Source: Haliclystus octoradiatus (lineage: Eukaryota; Cnidaria; Staurozoa; Stauromedusae; Haliclystidae). Taken from it: 64,000 nucleotides of DNA. How positions within the stretch are numbered: the first letter of the stretch is position 1; every line of letters starts with the position of its first letter. Below are positions 54,990 through 64,000 of the stretch, one piece after another. The notes under the pieces are model-generated. The model saw only the letters and a program-made list of their open reading frames with translations. It did not search any database and was not told the DNA's origin. Where the stretch lies: positions 9,720,650 through 9,784,649 of the forward strand of contig OU744448.1 of NCBI GenBank assembly GCA_916610825.1, written 5' to 3'. The position numbers and the translations under genes were made by a program.

Positions 54990-57780
54990 TATTGCTACAG
55001 CTATCATTAGCAAATTGTATTACAAGTTTTGGAACATCAATAAATAGATTTTCGAATGGTTCCCATGAATCCTCTAAATGTTCGAATCCCGACCAACGAA
55101 CCAATAACTCCCAATTTCCATTCCTCAATTTTTAGAGTAATAATTTTCATTGGTCCTTGCCAACGGACTTTCAACTTTTGTCCAGATTTATGAAGTACAC
55201 TTGCTGCCAATACATAATCACCCTCACGGAAATTAATGGCTTTTACAGACTTAGCATTCATTCTTCTCTTGGCATTAGCATCTCTAGTTTTATTCTTTGC
55301 CTTGGTAACCTCTCCATGAATAATCTCAAGTGAATCACGTAGCGATTCAATACCAGCTTTATATGTATCAGTTGTAGGTACTGAAACCATTTCCTTCAAT
55401 CTCGGCACAAATATAAAATCTAACGGCGATGACGGTGTGATACCTGTGAATGCGGTCACAGGTGCATAACCACCTAATCTCTTTGATAATGAATTATTAA
55501 TAACCATCTGTATAACTGGTAATAAACACGGCCAATCACTATTGTTAAGGCGTAATTCACATAATAGACAGCGTAATACAAATAAGATATCACGGTTCAC
55601 TCGTTCAACTGTACCATTTGCCCACGGTGTGTATGCAGTAACAAAATAGTGTTAAACATTCAATCGTTGACTAACTTTTGTCATGACGTCATTTCGTCAT
55701 TTAGAAAATGTGTACCTTGATCACTGACCCATTGACTAACAATCCCAAATCTTTTAAACCAATCCATTAATGATTCCACAACTGGTTCATATGTAGCATT
55801 TGCAGCAGCTACTAGCTCAACAAATCCTGAATAATCCTCCTTCAAAACCAAGATGTAACCAAAAGGACAATGTTCATCAGTTTTACTTGCAAATAAATAT
55901 CAAAATGAATAACGTCATTAGGCTTCTCACCTATCAAAACTTCTCCATATGGTCGAGGTATAACTTTACGCGGATCACATGCAAGACAATGTAAACACTT
56001 GAGACAAAACTTCTCAACATCTTTTCTCATCCCTTTCCAAATAAAACGTGATAATAACGTACGATAAGTTGTATCGATGCCACGATGACCAGCTGACACA
56101 CAATGAGCTATAACAAGTAGTCGCATGCATAAATTGCTATCAGCAGGTAACCAAATAACACCATCCTCAGTACGTAAAACTCCATTAACATCTTTGATAA
56201 CTAGTGGATTATCCAGATTACAATCCGATTGACTAATAATAACATTCTCAATTGTTGGCCAATCAGATGTATCAGTAATAGATGAGATAGTATTAGTAAT
56301 AATAATGGATCTAGCCATAATAATAGGGGATGCAACGCCCTAGCGAGTTGAAAGATCGCTCCAAACATTTAATTCTCCAGCAATATGCTCAATATTATAA
56401 TTGAAAGCCATTAACCGTAATGCCCATCGTTGTAAACGGTCAGCAACATGCTTATTAATTGTACTATTCAATGCAAACGGATCAAATATGTAAATCAGGT
56501 TTCGATGATCACAAAATATTCTAAAACCATTTTCTCTAAGCAATAAATAATCAAGACGAGAACAGGCCTCAATAATTGGAAATGCTTCTTTTTCATTAAT
56601 GGACCAACGTGTACTAGCCCCTTTAAATTCACCACTGAGAAATACAACTGGCTCGTGACGTTGCTTATCAATTGGTAATACTAAATCTGCAACAGGCACT
56701 TGTGTAGCAACTATTGCCCAAAAATAATTACTAGCATCAGTAAAAATACATAGTGTATAATCAGGCTTCAAATGAGCCAATGTCACAGCATGACTTAATA
56801 ACTTTTACTATTCTCAAATGCTAATAATTCATTCTTACCCCAGCCAATGTCAGATAACTTGACAGAACGGGCTTCTCTCTTTGTACGTGAACCAGAGACA
56901 TCAAATGCACTTTTTCAAGTATATCTCTTAGAGGTGCTATAACTTCAGCAAAATTTGGCAATGATGATCGCATCCAATTCAATGCAAAAATATACTGCTG
57001 CAAATTACTGGCAGTGACAGGTGGTGACATCTCAGTAATTGCTTGTAATCGGGATGGATGAAATTGGATTCCCCTCTCCGATATTATTCTGCCACACCAG
57101 CGAATATTGCTGCGTAATAAAATACTTTTACGAGCATTAACCTTGAGTTTATGTTTACTTAAAACATGGAGAACAGTAGCTAATGTTCTTGTAATTCCCC
57201 CAAAGGTTTTGCCAAACACAAAATATCATCTACCCAAAGTAAACCATTCTGTGGGCGTGTACAGCTATCAACTACCTTCTGCACTGTGGATTGAAAGTAT
57301 GCTACGCTATCACATGCCCCCATTATAACTCTGGTTTGGCGTATATATGCCCTCAGCAGTCATAAATGAATGTAGTTCTTGCGATTGTTCATCTAATGGA
57401 CATTGCCAATACCCCTTAAATAAATCCAAGGTTGCAAAATATTTCATACCTTCTAACCTTTGTAACCGTACTTATATATTCGGCATAGGCCATACCTTGC
57501 GACCCGTAACATGATTCACAGCTCTTAAATCCACAACCATGCGGGACTTTCCCTTTTCATCATTTACGACAAATGCAGGTGATGCCCAACTGGCGTTGTG
57601 ATTTCTTTTCACTAAGCCAAATTTTCCTAGTTTCGCAATATGCCCCTTCAAATAGGCTGAATGCATAGGTGCATAGCGACGTCCTTTGCATTGTATAGGT
57701 GTGACATCCTTTTTCAATTTACCTCCATTGGTGGGACGTCTGCAGGTGCATCTGGTCCCAGATTTAATCTCCATAATTCA
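54990..57780 (-). pseudogene. pol RT - RNase H - integrase of the 54.7-kb element
   Basis: RT starts at 57774-57472 (SWASPAFVVNDEKGKSRMVV, then a stop after WPMPNI). Broken frames hold TLDLFKGYWQCPL and a polymerase box LLWVDDILC near 57215-57240 (WVDD, both Asp present). 57219-56821 is the RT thumb; 56786-56340 is RNase H (FTDASNYFWAIVA, INEKEAFPIIEA, FCDHRNLIYIF). 56318-55842 is the integrase zinc finger (SAGHRGIDTTYRT, CLKCLHC) and the start of its core (VIHFDIY). 55600-55037 is the C-terminal part, with a YVLAASVLHKSGQKLKVRW segment resembling a chromo/GPY-type end. At least five breaks; not functional. Confidence 0.82.
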
Positions 57781-59064
57781 CTGAATGTTTTGATTAATCT
57801 TTTCAGCTCCCCGTATTCATATTGGGTTGCAGTATCTCCCTTCAACTGTTCCAATACTGCCTCAATTGCATCTACTTGACAATTTGGACCAATGTCAGGC
57901 TGCCAAAGAGGGAAATCATCTGTTTCCTTTTCGTCACTATCGGCCTCCAAATTATTTACATCAATAGATTCATTTTGATTCTTAGCAATATCTGCGATCA
58001 GTTGTTCTATGTTGATCCCTATTGACTCTAGCAATGGTTTACCAATTATTAAATCATCTTGCAGATTATTAATTACAATGCAATCAATTGCTCTCAGCAC
58101 TAATTTTCCAGCTTTTGTTAATAGCGTTAAGTTTATACTAATTGTGCTAGTAACTTTTTCTGTTACCTCCTTTTTGCAAATTGAATGTCCACAGGAGGGG
58201 TTTCCATAATCATAGTAGGTGTTTTAGCAGCAACTAATTCCGCCAAATCACGCCTGATAAATGTTCTGTCGGCCCCTGTGTCTAACACATATTTGCACTT
58301 TATCACATCGTTTAAAATTGCACAATTATTTGACAACTGCTTTCAATATCTATTGACATTATTTGTTTGAGATCAACTGGTTTACTCTTATCTTGAGATT
58401 TACTGTATGCAGCTCCTGATCTTGTTTTGGATAGCTTTTCTAATAAATCCTTTTTTTCATTTGCTGTTGCGTCTGGGCAATCCTTTAGCCAATGCTTTCC
58501 TTTACATTTTAGACATCCAGTTGTAGGCGGTGACTTTGTATCTTTCTTTTTTCTCTCTTTACCTTCTTGTTTAGGACACTTAGCTTGAGAGTGGTTTCCT
58601 TTGCAAGTCCAGCATTCCAATTACTTTTAACTACATAATGTTCTTTTGTAGCGTGACTAGCGTTCATCGGCTTTTTCTCTTTTTCGGTTTCGTTAAAATT
58701 AAATACATCAAATTTTGTTGTTAAATCCCTTACCAATTTGAAAAGTTTTGCCGTGTCTTTCTTTGACTCGCTGTTTCTATATTTCAGTTCATTCTTCAAA
58801 GTTTCTCTTAACTTTTAAGGTTGGATAGCGTTCACAATGCATTTATTTTTTAGTTTCTTGTTACTTTCTGTGTCCAATAATGTCTTAATTCCGTATTTGT
58901 CCAATATGTCATCTACGTCTTGAAAAAGTTTTAACACTCTCGCTTTTGAGTCTTTTATCGTTAAATCCATCTTCTCTGTCAGAAGACTTCAATTTCGGAG
59001 CAGTCACAGCTAAGAACAATAATCTTTCCCTTGTAACATCTCCTGATCCGTTGTCTTCACCCAT
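57714..59064 (-). pseudogene. gag and protease region of the 54.7-kb element
   Basis: A possible gag start at 59064 (MGEDNGSGDVTRERLL) runs into stops. Frames 58799-58509 and 58620-58312 continue it with zinc-knuckle-like CWTCKGNHSQAKC and CLKCKGKHWLKDC (C-x2-C-x3-H-x5-C, one residue short of the classic spacing in the first half). The protease motif VLDTGADRTFI lies near 58285, and 58100-57714 covers the region between protease and RT (IIGKPLLESIGI, then an acidic stretch). Frames are broken between each block. Confidence 0.75.
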
Positions 59065-59123
59065 ATTAATATACTTCCTTTAAAAATTTCGATATGGTGA
59101 AATGTGAAAACTAAAGTTAAGTT

Positions 59124-59301
59124 TGTAGTATATCAACGGTAAAACATGAGTCAAACGAATAAAAACAATAACGCATATAATTGAACACTTTGGTATGTCA
59201 ACGACAGGGACCAAAACCAGACTGACTCCTTTCTCATGGTGTCGCAAAATTCTAATTCTCGACATGACGTCAATGACATCTGTCAATCAAATATCATTAC
59301 A
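59124..59301 (-). repeat. 5' LTR (right)
   Basis: 178 bp, same ends as the left copy. After it, on the minus strand, comes AACTTAACTTTAG and then the gag start about 60 nt away. I see no TGG-type primer-binding site. Confidence 0.9.
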
Positions 59302-59709
59302 AGGATTGAGCTCAAAACCTTTGGTTTAAACTACTACGAAACACCCACAAAACGAGCAACATGTAGCTTGGAGCTTTGAAAATACGTTTGAATAATACTT
59401 TGTTCTTGAAGGAGTTGTAAGTTGTCTCACGTCACGAAATAATTTCATAAATTAAGTAATTAGACCAATCACTGCATAGATCCAAGGTGCGTCACAGATG
59501 CTTGGCTGTGATTGGTCATTTCATTTTTCTGAAATGAGCCCATCACTTTTAGGCCGTATTTTTTACATGTCCCCTATACGCAGCAGCCGCAGGTCAAGTA
59601 AATTACAGGGGCATGTGGCACAGGTCTAAGTACCTTGCGTCAGCCATTATGGATGCCCATGGTCGCAATGTGTTTTCCATGGAGTTTGGCAATGGAATCA
59701 GGGTTTGAC

Positions 59710-60960
59710 TATAGCTGTGTAAATTTGAGATTTATGTTTTGCAGAGAGATGGTTTTTGATTTTCATTAGGGTGTAACACAAGCGTCTTACTTTCTTGCAC
59801 ATAAAGTCAATGTGGAGTTTCAGCTCAACTTTTCGTCAACCATCAGGCCTAACAAATTTTCTTTTGCTCTTTCTGTTTTTGACCACATAGCTCTATTTGA
59901 GTATTATTAATTTTGACATTCGGTTTATTAAAAAGAATAAATTAGTTTAGTTTCATGCAGGGTCAATTGATTATCATAAAATCATTTGGAAATTAAATTT
60001 AACTCTGCGTTGGCTTTATCCTGCAGATGACAAGCATCATTGTCTGCAACCATTGTAGGGTAGTGTCATCGGCAAAAAGACTGACTCGGAATCTGGTGGA
60101 GCTTGGAAAGTCATTAATATAAATTAAAAATAACAATGACCCGAGAATACTTCTTTGCGGGACGCCGCATGTGACAGTTCCTGGTGATGAATAGTGGTTA
60201 TTTATTGAGACAATTTGTTTTCTTTGTGATAAGTAAATAGTAAACCATACCAATTCTATGCCTGTTATCCCATAATGGGATAATTTTGACAATAAAATCA
60301 TATGATTCACAGTATCGAATGCTTTTTTGAGGTCCATAAAAATCAAAAGATGATATTTATCATTTTAATGAGTAAAAAATATTATTCAAAAAATTCATTA
60401 AACAGTCCATTGTTTCGTAAAATTTCCGGAATCCAAATTGAGATTTGGATAGAAAAAATTAATCGAAGTAAAAGTAGACTTGATTATACACGATTCTCTC
60501 TATATTTTCGAAAAAGTTGAGAGAATTGATATTGGCCTGTAATTAGAAAATAGATAGGAATCTCCCGTTTTAAACAATGGTATTACTTTTGCAATTTTGT
60601 AGTTTTGAGGAAAAAATCCAGTTTTCAAAGATAAATTTACAAGATACGTTAAAAGGGAGAGAACTTCTTCATGTACAAATTTTAAGCACTTGCTAGAGAC
60701 ATTATCGATTGAAACACTAGATTTACTTTTCAATTTTGAAAATACATTTTTCATCGTCGTTTGAGATACAGGTTTGAAAATGAATGATCTTTCAGACTTT
60801 TTGGGTAAATATGATTTGAAATCTTCATCGGGTAAACATTTTTGAGCGAGGTTATAGCCTACAATTAAAAAATAGTTATTAAATTCATTAGCAATCGCGG
60901 TTTGATCTTAAATTTTACGGTTGTTGACAATGAAGAAATCAGGTAATGGTTTTTCTTTTT
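59710..60960 (-). pseudogene. LINE family-2, RT half
   Basis: Minus-strand RT pieces: IANEFNNYFLIVGYNLAQKC (near 60890), 60754-60500 (FKTGDSYLFSNYRPISIL), and 60346-59999 with motif A MIFMDLKKAFDTVNH, GVPQRSILGSLLFLIY and the catalytic FADDTT. It continues at 59710 into the half at 51990 through IYTAIVKP. Frameshifts near 60350-60500 and after 59999 inactivate it. Both catalytic Asp motifs are still readable, unlike the family-1 LINE at 38990. Confidence 0.8.
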
Positions 60961-60969
60961 GTTTCGACC

Positions 60970-61868
60970 CAAAAGGTTGGTTGTCTATCATTAGCCAAGC
61001 GATTAAATACAGTAATGGAAGGATTTGCAAGCCGTAATGTGTCTATAAATAGTGAAAAATGCACCCAGCTTGTTTCGGAGTAACGTTTTTGGGTTACAGC
61101 ATTTCTGCTAATGGCATCCAACCTGACAAAACCCTTGTGCACAAAATTGAGTCTAAACTGGACTGAAAATTTGACTGAAAAATGCGATGGAGCTTTCCAA
61201 CATCCTAAATTAAAATTATCTGGGGAACATATTGTACAACCGTATTCTCTGTCAAAGGGTGCAACGTTGACTACTGACGCGTCTGCAAATTGCAAAACTG
61301 GGGTACTAATTCAGGAGGGAAAGCCAGTAATTTTCATTTCTAAGTCGCTAACAGCGGTAATGTTTTATTAATCGTCGATGCTGGTAGCAGGTGGATCTAG
61401 GCCTTTCATTGTCCCGATAGATCCATCTCACATATTATTAAAATACTTTCCGCTCTATTTTCCCGTTTCGGCTTGTCTAATAATCTTGTTTCCGATAATG
61501 CCCAGGAATTTATCAATGACGAAACTGTAAAATTGCTAAACAATTCCGGCTCTTATAAATCAGGAACACTCATTTAGTTTTCTCGCGTTAATGGCCTCGC
61601 TGAACGCTGTGTCCAAACCATTAAACGCTCTATAGATCGTACACCCTCATGTAATAATGGTTTGCAAAAATGATAATGATGCACCAGAGGCTTCTTTGTC
61701 ACCTGAGTAGCCCGAGATTATTCCTACAGGAGATATTAGTGGTGCTGTGTCATCACAATCTAGCTTAGCCCAATCTAAAGAAGGACAAAGTCGCATACGA
61801 GACACAGAGTCACATCGACGCTCTACACGTGTAACTAATCGTCCTGCCTGTTATGGGTATGATGGGTA
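60970..61868 (+). pseudogene. Gypsy-like pol relic C
   Basis: The plus-strand frames give the RT thumb (SINSEKCTQLVSE, then a frameshift to LGYSISANGIQPDKT), RNase H (TLTTDASANCKTGVLIQEGK, FISKSLT), then a direct jump to integrase (DAGSRW, LVSDNAQEFIND, NGLAERCVQTIKRSID) and the tail RRSTRVTNRPACYGYDG with a stop near 61868. RNase H C-terminus and integrase N-terminus are deleted. LTRs were not identified. Confidence 0.7.
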
Positions 61869-62212
61869 AATACTTAATTTTATAATATTTTTCTGTAACT
61901 AATAATTATGTAATAAAAGTAAGCGAGAAAATAGACGTTGTTTGAGCTTTCGACATTGCTTATGTCATCTTCAGAAATTTATTAAAAAGAAAAAAAATTA
62001 AAATACATGAGTTTGAAAGTGTAAAAGTTTTACAAAGTGCTAGAAACAGGATGCATTAATAACAATAGCTTATTTCACACAAAGGCAACAACAATAGCTT
62101 TTGAATATACTGCTGGGAAAAGCCCAGATTAATTGAGTCAGACTGAGTGTTGAGATTTTGCTTGATTCGCCTGATTGCAAGCATTTCATACGGTGGCCCA
62201 CAACTGCCACTT
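61869..62212. other. non-coding, no gene seen
   Basis: Contains the phrase gagctttcgacattgcttatgtcatct near 61941, which resembles linker DNA found next to retroelement endonucleases. I cannot assign it. Confidence 0.4.
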
Positions 62213-62500
62213 ACAACAACTTCACTTGCCTGCCACATTAACTTCACTTGCCTGACACATCAACTTTACTTGCCTGACACAATAAGAAAATCATGCAGCA
62301 TTAACTTTACTTGCCTGCCACAATAAGAAAATCATGCAGCATTAACTTTAATTATCTGCCACAACAAAAACATGAATTACAACAAGTTCACAATGCTGCC
62401 GCATTAACTACACTTTGATTACAACAACTTCACTTGCCTGCCGCATTAAGAACTTACATTACAACAACTTCATATGCCTGCCACATTAAAAACTTACATT
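62213..62500. repeat. degenerate tandem repeat (cttgcctgccacattaa type)
   Basis: The phrase acttgcctg(c/a)c(a/g)cat(t/c)aa recurs at irregular 25-45 bp spacing with cataagaaaatcatgcagcattaa variants (62285-62350). About seven recognisable repeats. Confidence 0.75.
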
Positions 62501-64000
62501 ACGGAAGTGTTGTCTGTATTAAGGAAGTACATGCTAGGTAAGAGCCTCTATCCCGTGTTCCGCTCTATGAAACCGAGAGTCACTGCACTCGGGCTAGAGG
62601 AATTTCTTACTGAAATTTGGCCCACCATTTCAGAATTCGGAAATGCCCAATCACATGCGACCTTGAGATCACGTGGAGCTGTAAGCCTACTTGATTGGTT
62701 GAAATATCCCTACGTCATGAAGTCTGATTCATCATTTTTTCAATAATATTCCAAATTTCAAAAGTCTGCTTCCCTGCCTCGAATAATTATTTAATTTGCC
62801 TGCCTACCCTAGAGAATTGAAACGCTGTTTTCAGTATATTTAATTAGACTGAATTGCTGTCTTTACTTATTTCCTATAATGTTTAACAACGTGGACATTT
62901 TGTGACTGGATTTGAATTATAATAGAGTTTGTTCATGAGATAATATCTGGTGTTGGGTTTTAAACTTTGATGAGGCAATTCGTCAGAAGATTTCTGGTAG
63001 CAGCTGGCTCGAAAAATTGGCAGTTAAGTTTGATAAACTCAGCCTATAAAGTACAAAGCATATTGCATTATCATTAATATATACATATGGATGAGTGGCG
63101 CTTGTATATTAGATATTGACATGCTCATGAAGCATCGTTTGTTTTTGATAATATTCCATAAATATGGGAGCGATGAACGCTAATAGTTTATGACTTGAGA
63201 GATGAGCTTATGGCATTGTGTACAATCAGAATTATTTCGTTCATCTCACCCTTCTATGCACGATGTTGCATCGATCTAGCCTTGCTTTTTTGGGGCTCAA
63301 TGATGATGCTCAAAGTGTTTCAACTCAATGACTGCACATAATCATAGATACCTATTTCCACAAATAGAGTCTTATGCCTACCAAACTGTTTTCCCGATCA
63401 TGGTCGGTCTTCCAATCGCATCATTCTGGTAAGTGTTTTATTTTGCATAATTCACATATGCTGGGAACAAAAATATACCAACACAGAGACAGAGTAAGGT
63501 TTGCTCGATGCCTATATCAACTTGGAAATGCTTTGAATCAAAATTATTTGGTTGCAGAACTTGTTGCAGTCTCAATCATTATCTTTGTATTATATCTGCA
63601 AGCATATCTCTTGAAGGTGATTTCCTTTTCTTCGTGTATCACTTATTGTTTCATATGTAGGAAAATTCAATATCAACTATTGTGTAACTTTTTAGAGTTC
63701 ATATAAATATTCTATAAACTTGAAAACATTCCATTTCTGACCTGCTTGAAGATGAGATAAGATAATTTGAAGTTATTGCAAACCTTCCTAACTGCCTCTG
63801 TTACAATTTGGATTGTTTAAGCATGCTAAGCCTGGTGATCGAACAAGGATGATCACCGTTTTCATATAGACCCAGCATTCTCAGCCGCTAAGAACACTAT
63901 AGGTTGAGATGTTGGAATTCAAGTTACTCCAAATTAATTTCAGGTCTGTCCTGTTTTATGTGTTGCACGAAGGCTCACTTGTGCCTCAAATTTCACTTCA
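62501..64000. other. no gene supported
   Basis: Short open frames at 62474-62746 and 63374-63706 do not resemble proteins I know and lack splice or codon-use support. A CTGGTGATCGAACAAGGATGATCACCG inverted pair lies near 63832-63860. Otherwise nothing is seen. Confidence 0.4.

Larger units (their letters stand above)
54721..59301 (-). mobile_element. complete but decayed LTR retrotransposon
   Basis: The 4,581-bp minus-strand element has 178-bp LTRs (54721-54898, 59124-59301; about five differences by eye) and a perfect 5-bp target duplication AGGAT (54716-54720, 59302-59306). The purine tract GAAGGAGGCAG precedes the 3' LTR. Domains run gag, protease, RT, RNase H, integrase. RT phrases such as MKYFATLDLFKGYWQCPLDE mark a Gypsy-like lineage different from elements A, B and the 23-kb element. 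Many frameshifts and stops make it dead, although its structure is complete. Confidence 0.92.
52484..59629. mobile_element. long-TIR non-autonomous DNA transposon with nested elements
   Basis: The 8-bp direct repeat GTACCTTG (52476-52483 and 59630-59637) flanks related ends: TAGTCTAGCTCCACA on the left and, reversed, TTAGACCTGTGCCACA on the right. Similarity continues for about 70 bp to GTAAAAAATA. The 8-bp duplication suggests hAT. Its own sequence (52484-53145, 54312-54720, 59302-59629) totals about 1.4 kb and holds no transposase. Two later insertions fill the rest. A ~190-bp internal direct repeat (aggcacatctccagataaaac at 54462 and 54651) is also present. Confidence 0.75.
52000..59700. 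mobile_element. Mutator-like MITE, copy 2 (split by later insertions)
   Basis: The left part is 52000-52475 (CATAGACTTACATAGACTGC start) and the right part 59638-59700 (gcgtcagccattatgg to ggaatca). Together they equal the reversed copy 1 at 5472-5961, minus about 20 bp of one terminus. The 9-bp GGGTTTGAC flanks it (51991-51999, 59701-59709) inside the LINE reading frame. The 7.1-kb middle is a later insertion. Confidence 0.8.

Noticed and set aside
61941-61985. gagctttcgacattgcttatgtcatct phrase as a Penelope linker
   Set aside because: Only a vague resemblance; no RT or GIY-YIG frame is adjacent.
62474-62746. 90-codon plus-strand frame as a gene
   Set aside because: It begins inside the degenerate tandem repeat, has no recognisable domain and no splice or promoter evidence.

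Overview
The window is eukaryotic, almost certainly from an invertebrate animal. It is AT-rich, has split genes with GT..AG introns, and carries a metazoan mix of transposons: CR1/Jockey-like LINEs, Ty3/Gypsy-like LTR elements, Penelope-like elements, Helitrons, a Crypton-type tyrosine recombinase, hAT-like and Mutator-like non-autonomous elements, and tRNA-derived pieces. No ribosomal, mitochondrial or operon structure is present. I cannot name the species from the sequence. Only one host gene is supported, the 3' part of a coiled-coil protein gene (exons between 8 and 3843). Nearly everything else is mobile DNA or its debris.

Layout. 1-3.84 kb: last five recognisable exons of the coiled-coil gene, with a foldback in one intron and a 110-bp tandem duplication in another. 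3.88-4.73 kb: a six-copy 144-bp tandem array starting 39 bp after the stop codon. 4.96-9.92 kb: a foldback, a Mutator-like MITE and Helitron copy 1. 10-15.15 kb: debris of an unknown coding sequence, a LINE endonuclease, a SAP-SWIM-YqaJ nuclease pseudogene and a reverse LINE tail. 15.2-21.6 kb: Ty3/Gypsy element A (plus strand, CGAC target duplication) lying in a satellite-like repeat and itself split by a 5'-truncated minus-strand Gypsy element B. 21.7-22.1 kb: DDE-transposase and LINE scraps. 23.21-27.82 kb: a young, apparently intact minus-strand LTR retrotransposon with 425-bp LTRs, a perfect CAGTG target duplication, intact gag and pol, and a textbook -1 frameshift signal. 28.0-29.7 kb: two LINE tails. 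29.95-32.57 kb: Helitron copy 2, with a terminal-inverted-repeat element in it. 33.5-35.4 kb: two Penelope-like fragments head to head. 35.8-40.55 kb: a nearly full-length LINE whose ORF1 carries CCCH-like zinc fingers and whose RT has lost motif A. 41.66-42.08 kb: a second type of GIY-YIG endonuclease. 43.4-49.6 kb: a foldback and two Helitrons in tandem. 50.0-51.1 kb: a Crypton-like tyrosine recombinase. 51.1-60.96 kb: a LINE containing a MITE, which contains a long-TIR element, which contains both a hAT MITE and a complete but decayed LTR retrotransposon; most levels are proved by target-site duplications. 60.97-61.87 kb: a decayed Gypsy pol. 62.2-62.5 kb: a degenerate short tandem repeat.

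How the parts work together. The only potentially self-sufficient machinery is the 23.2-27.8 kb LTR element (Gag with two zinc knuckles, then protease, RT, RNase H and integrase made by a predicted -1 frameshift). The others are dead or non-autonomous and would need enzymes from elsewhere in the genome. Target-site duplications and shared or empty sites give a relative order of events for several insertions. I found no convincing new defence-type or metabolic gene system. The most unusual points are the LTR element's very short leader with no obvious primer-binding site, the CCCH-finger LINE ORF1, the tandem Helitron junction, and the SAP-SWIM-YqaJ relic.
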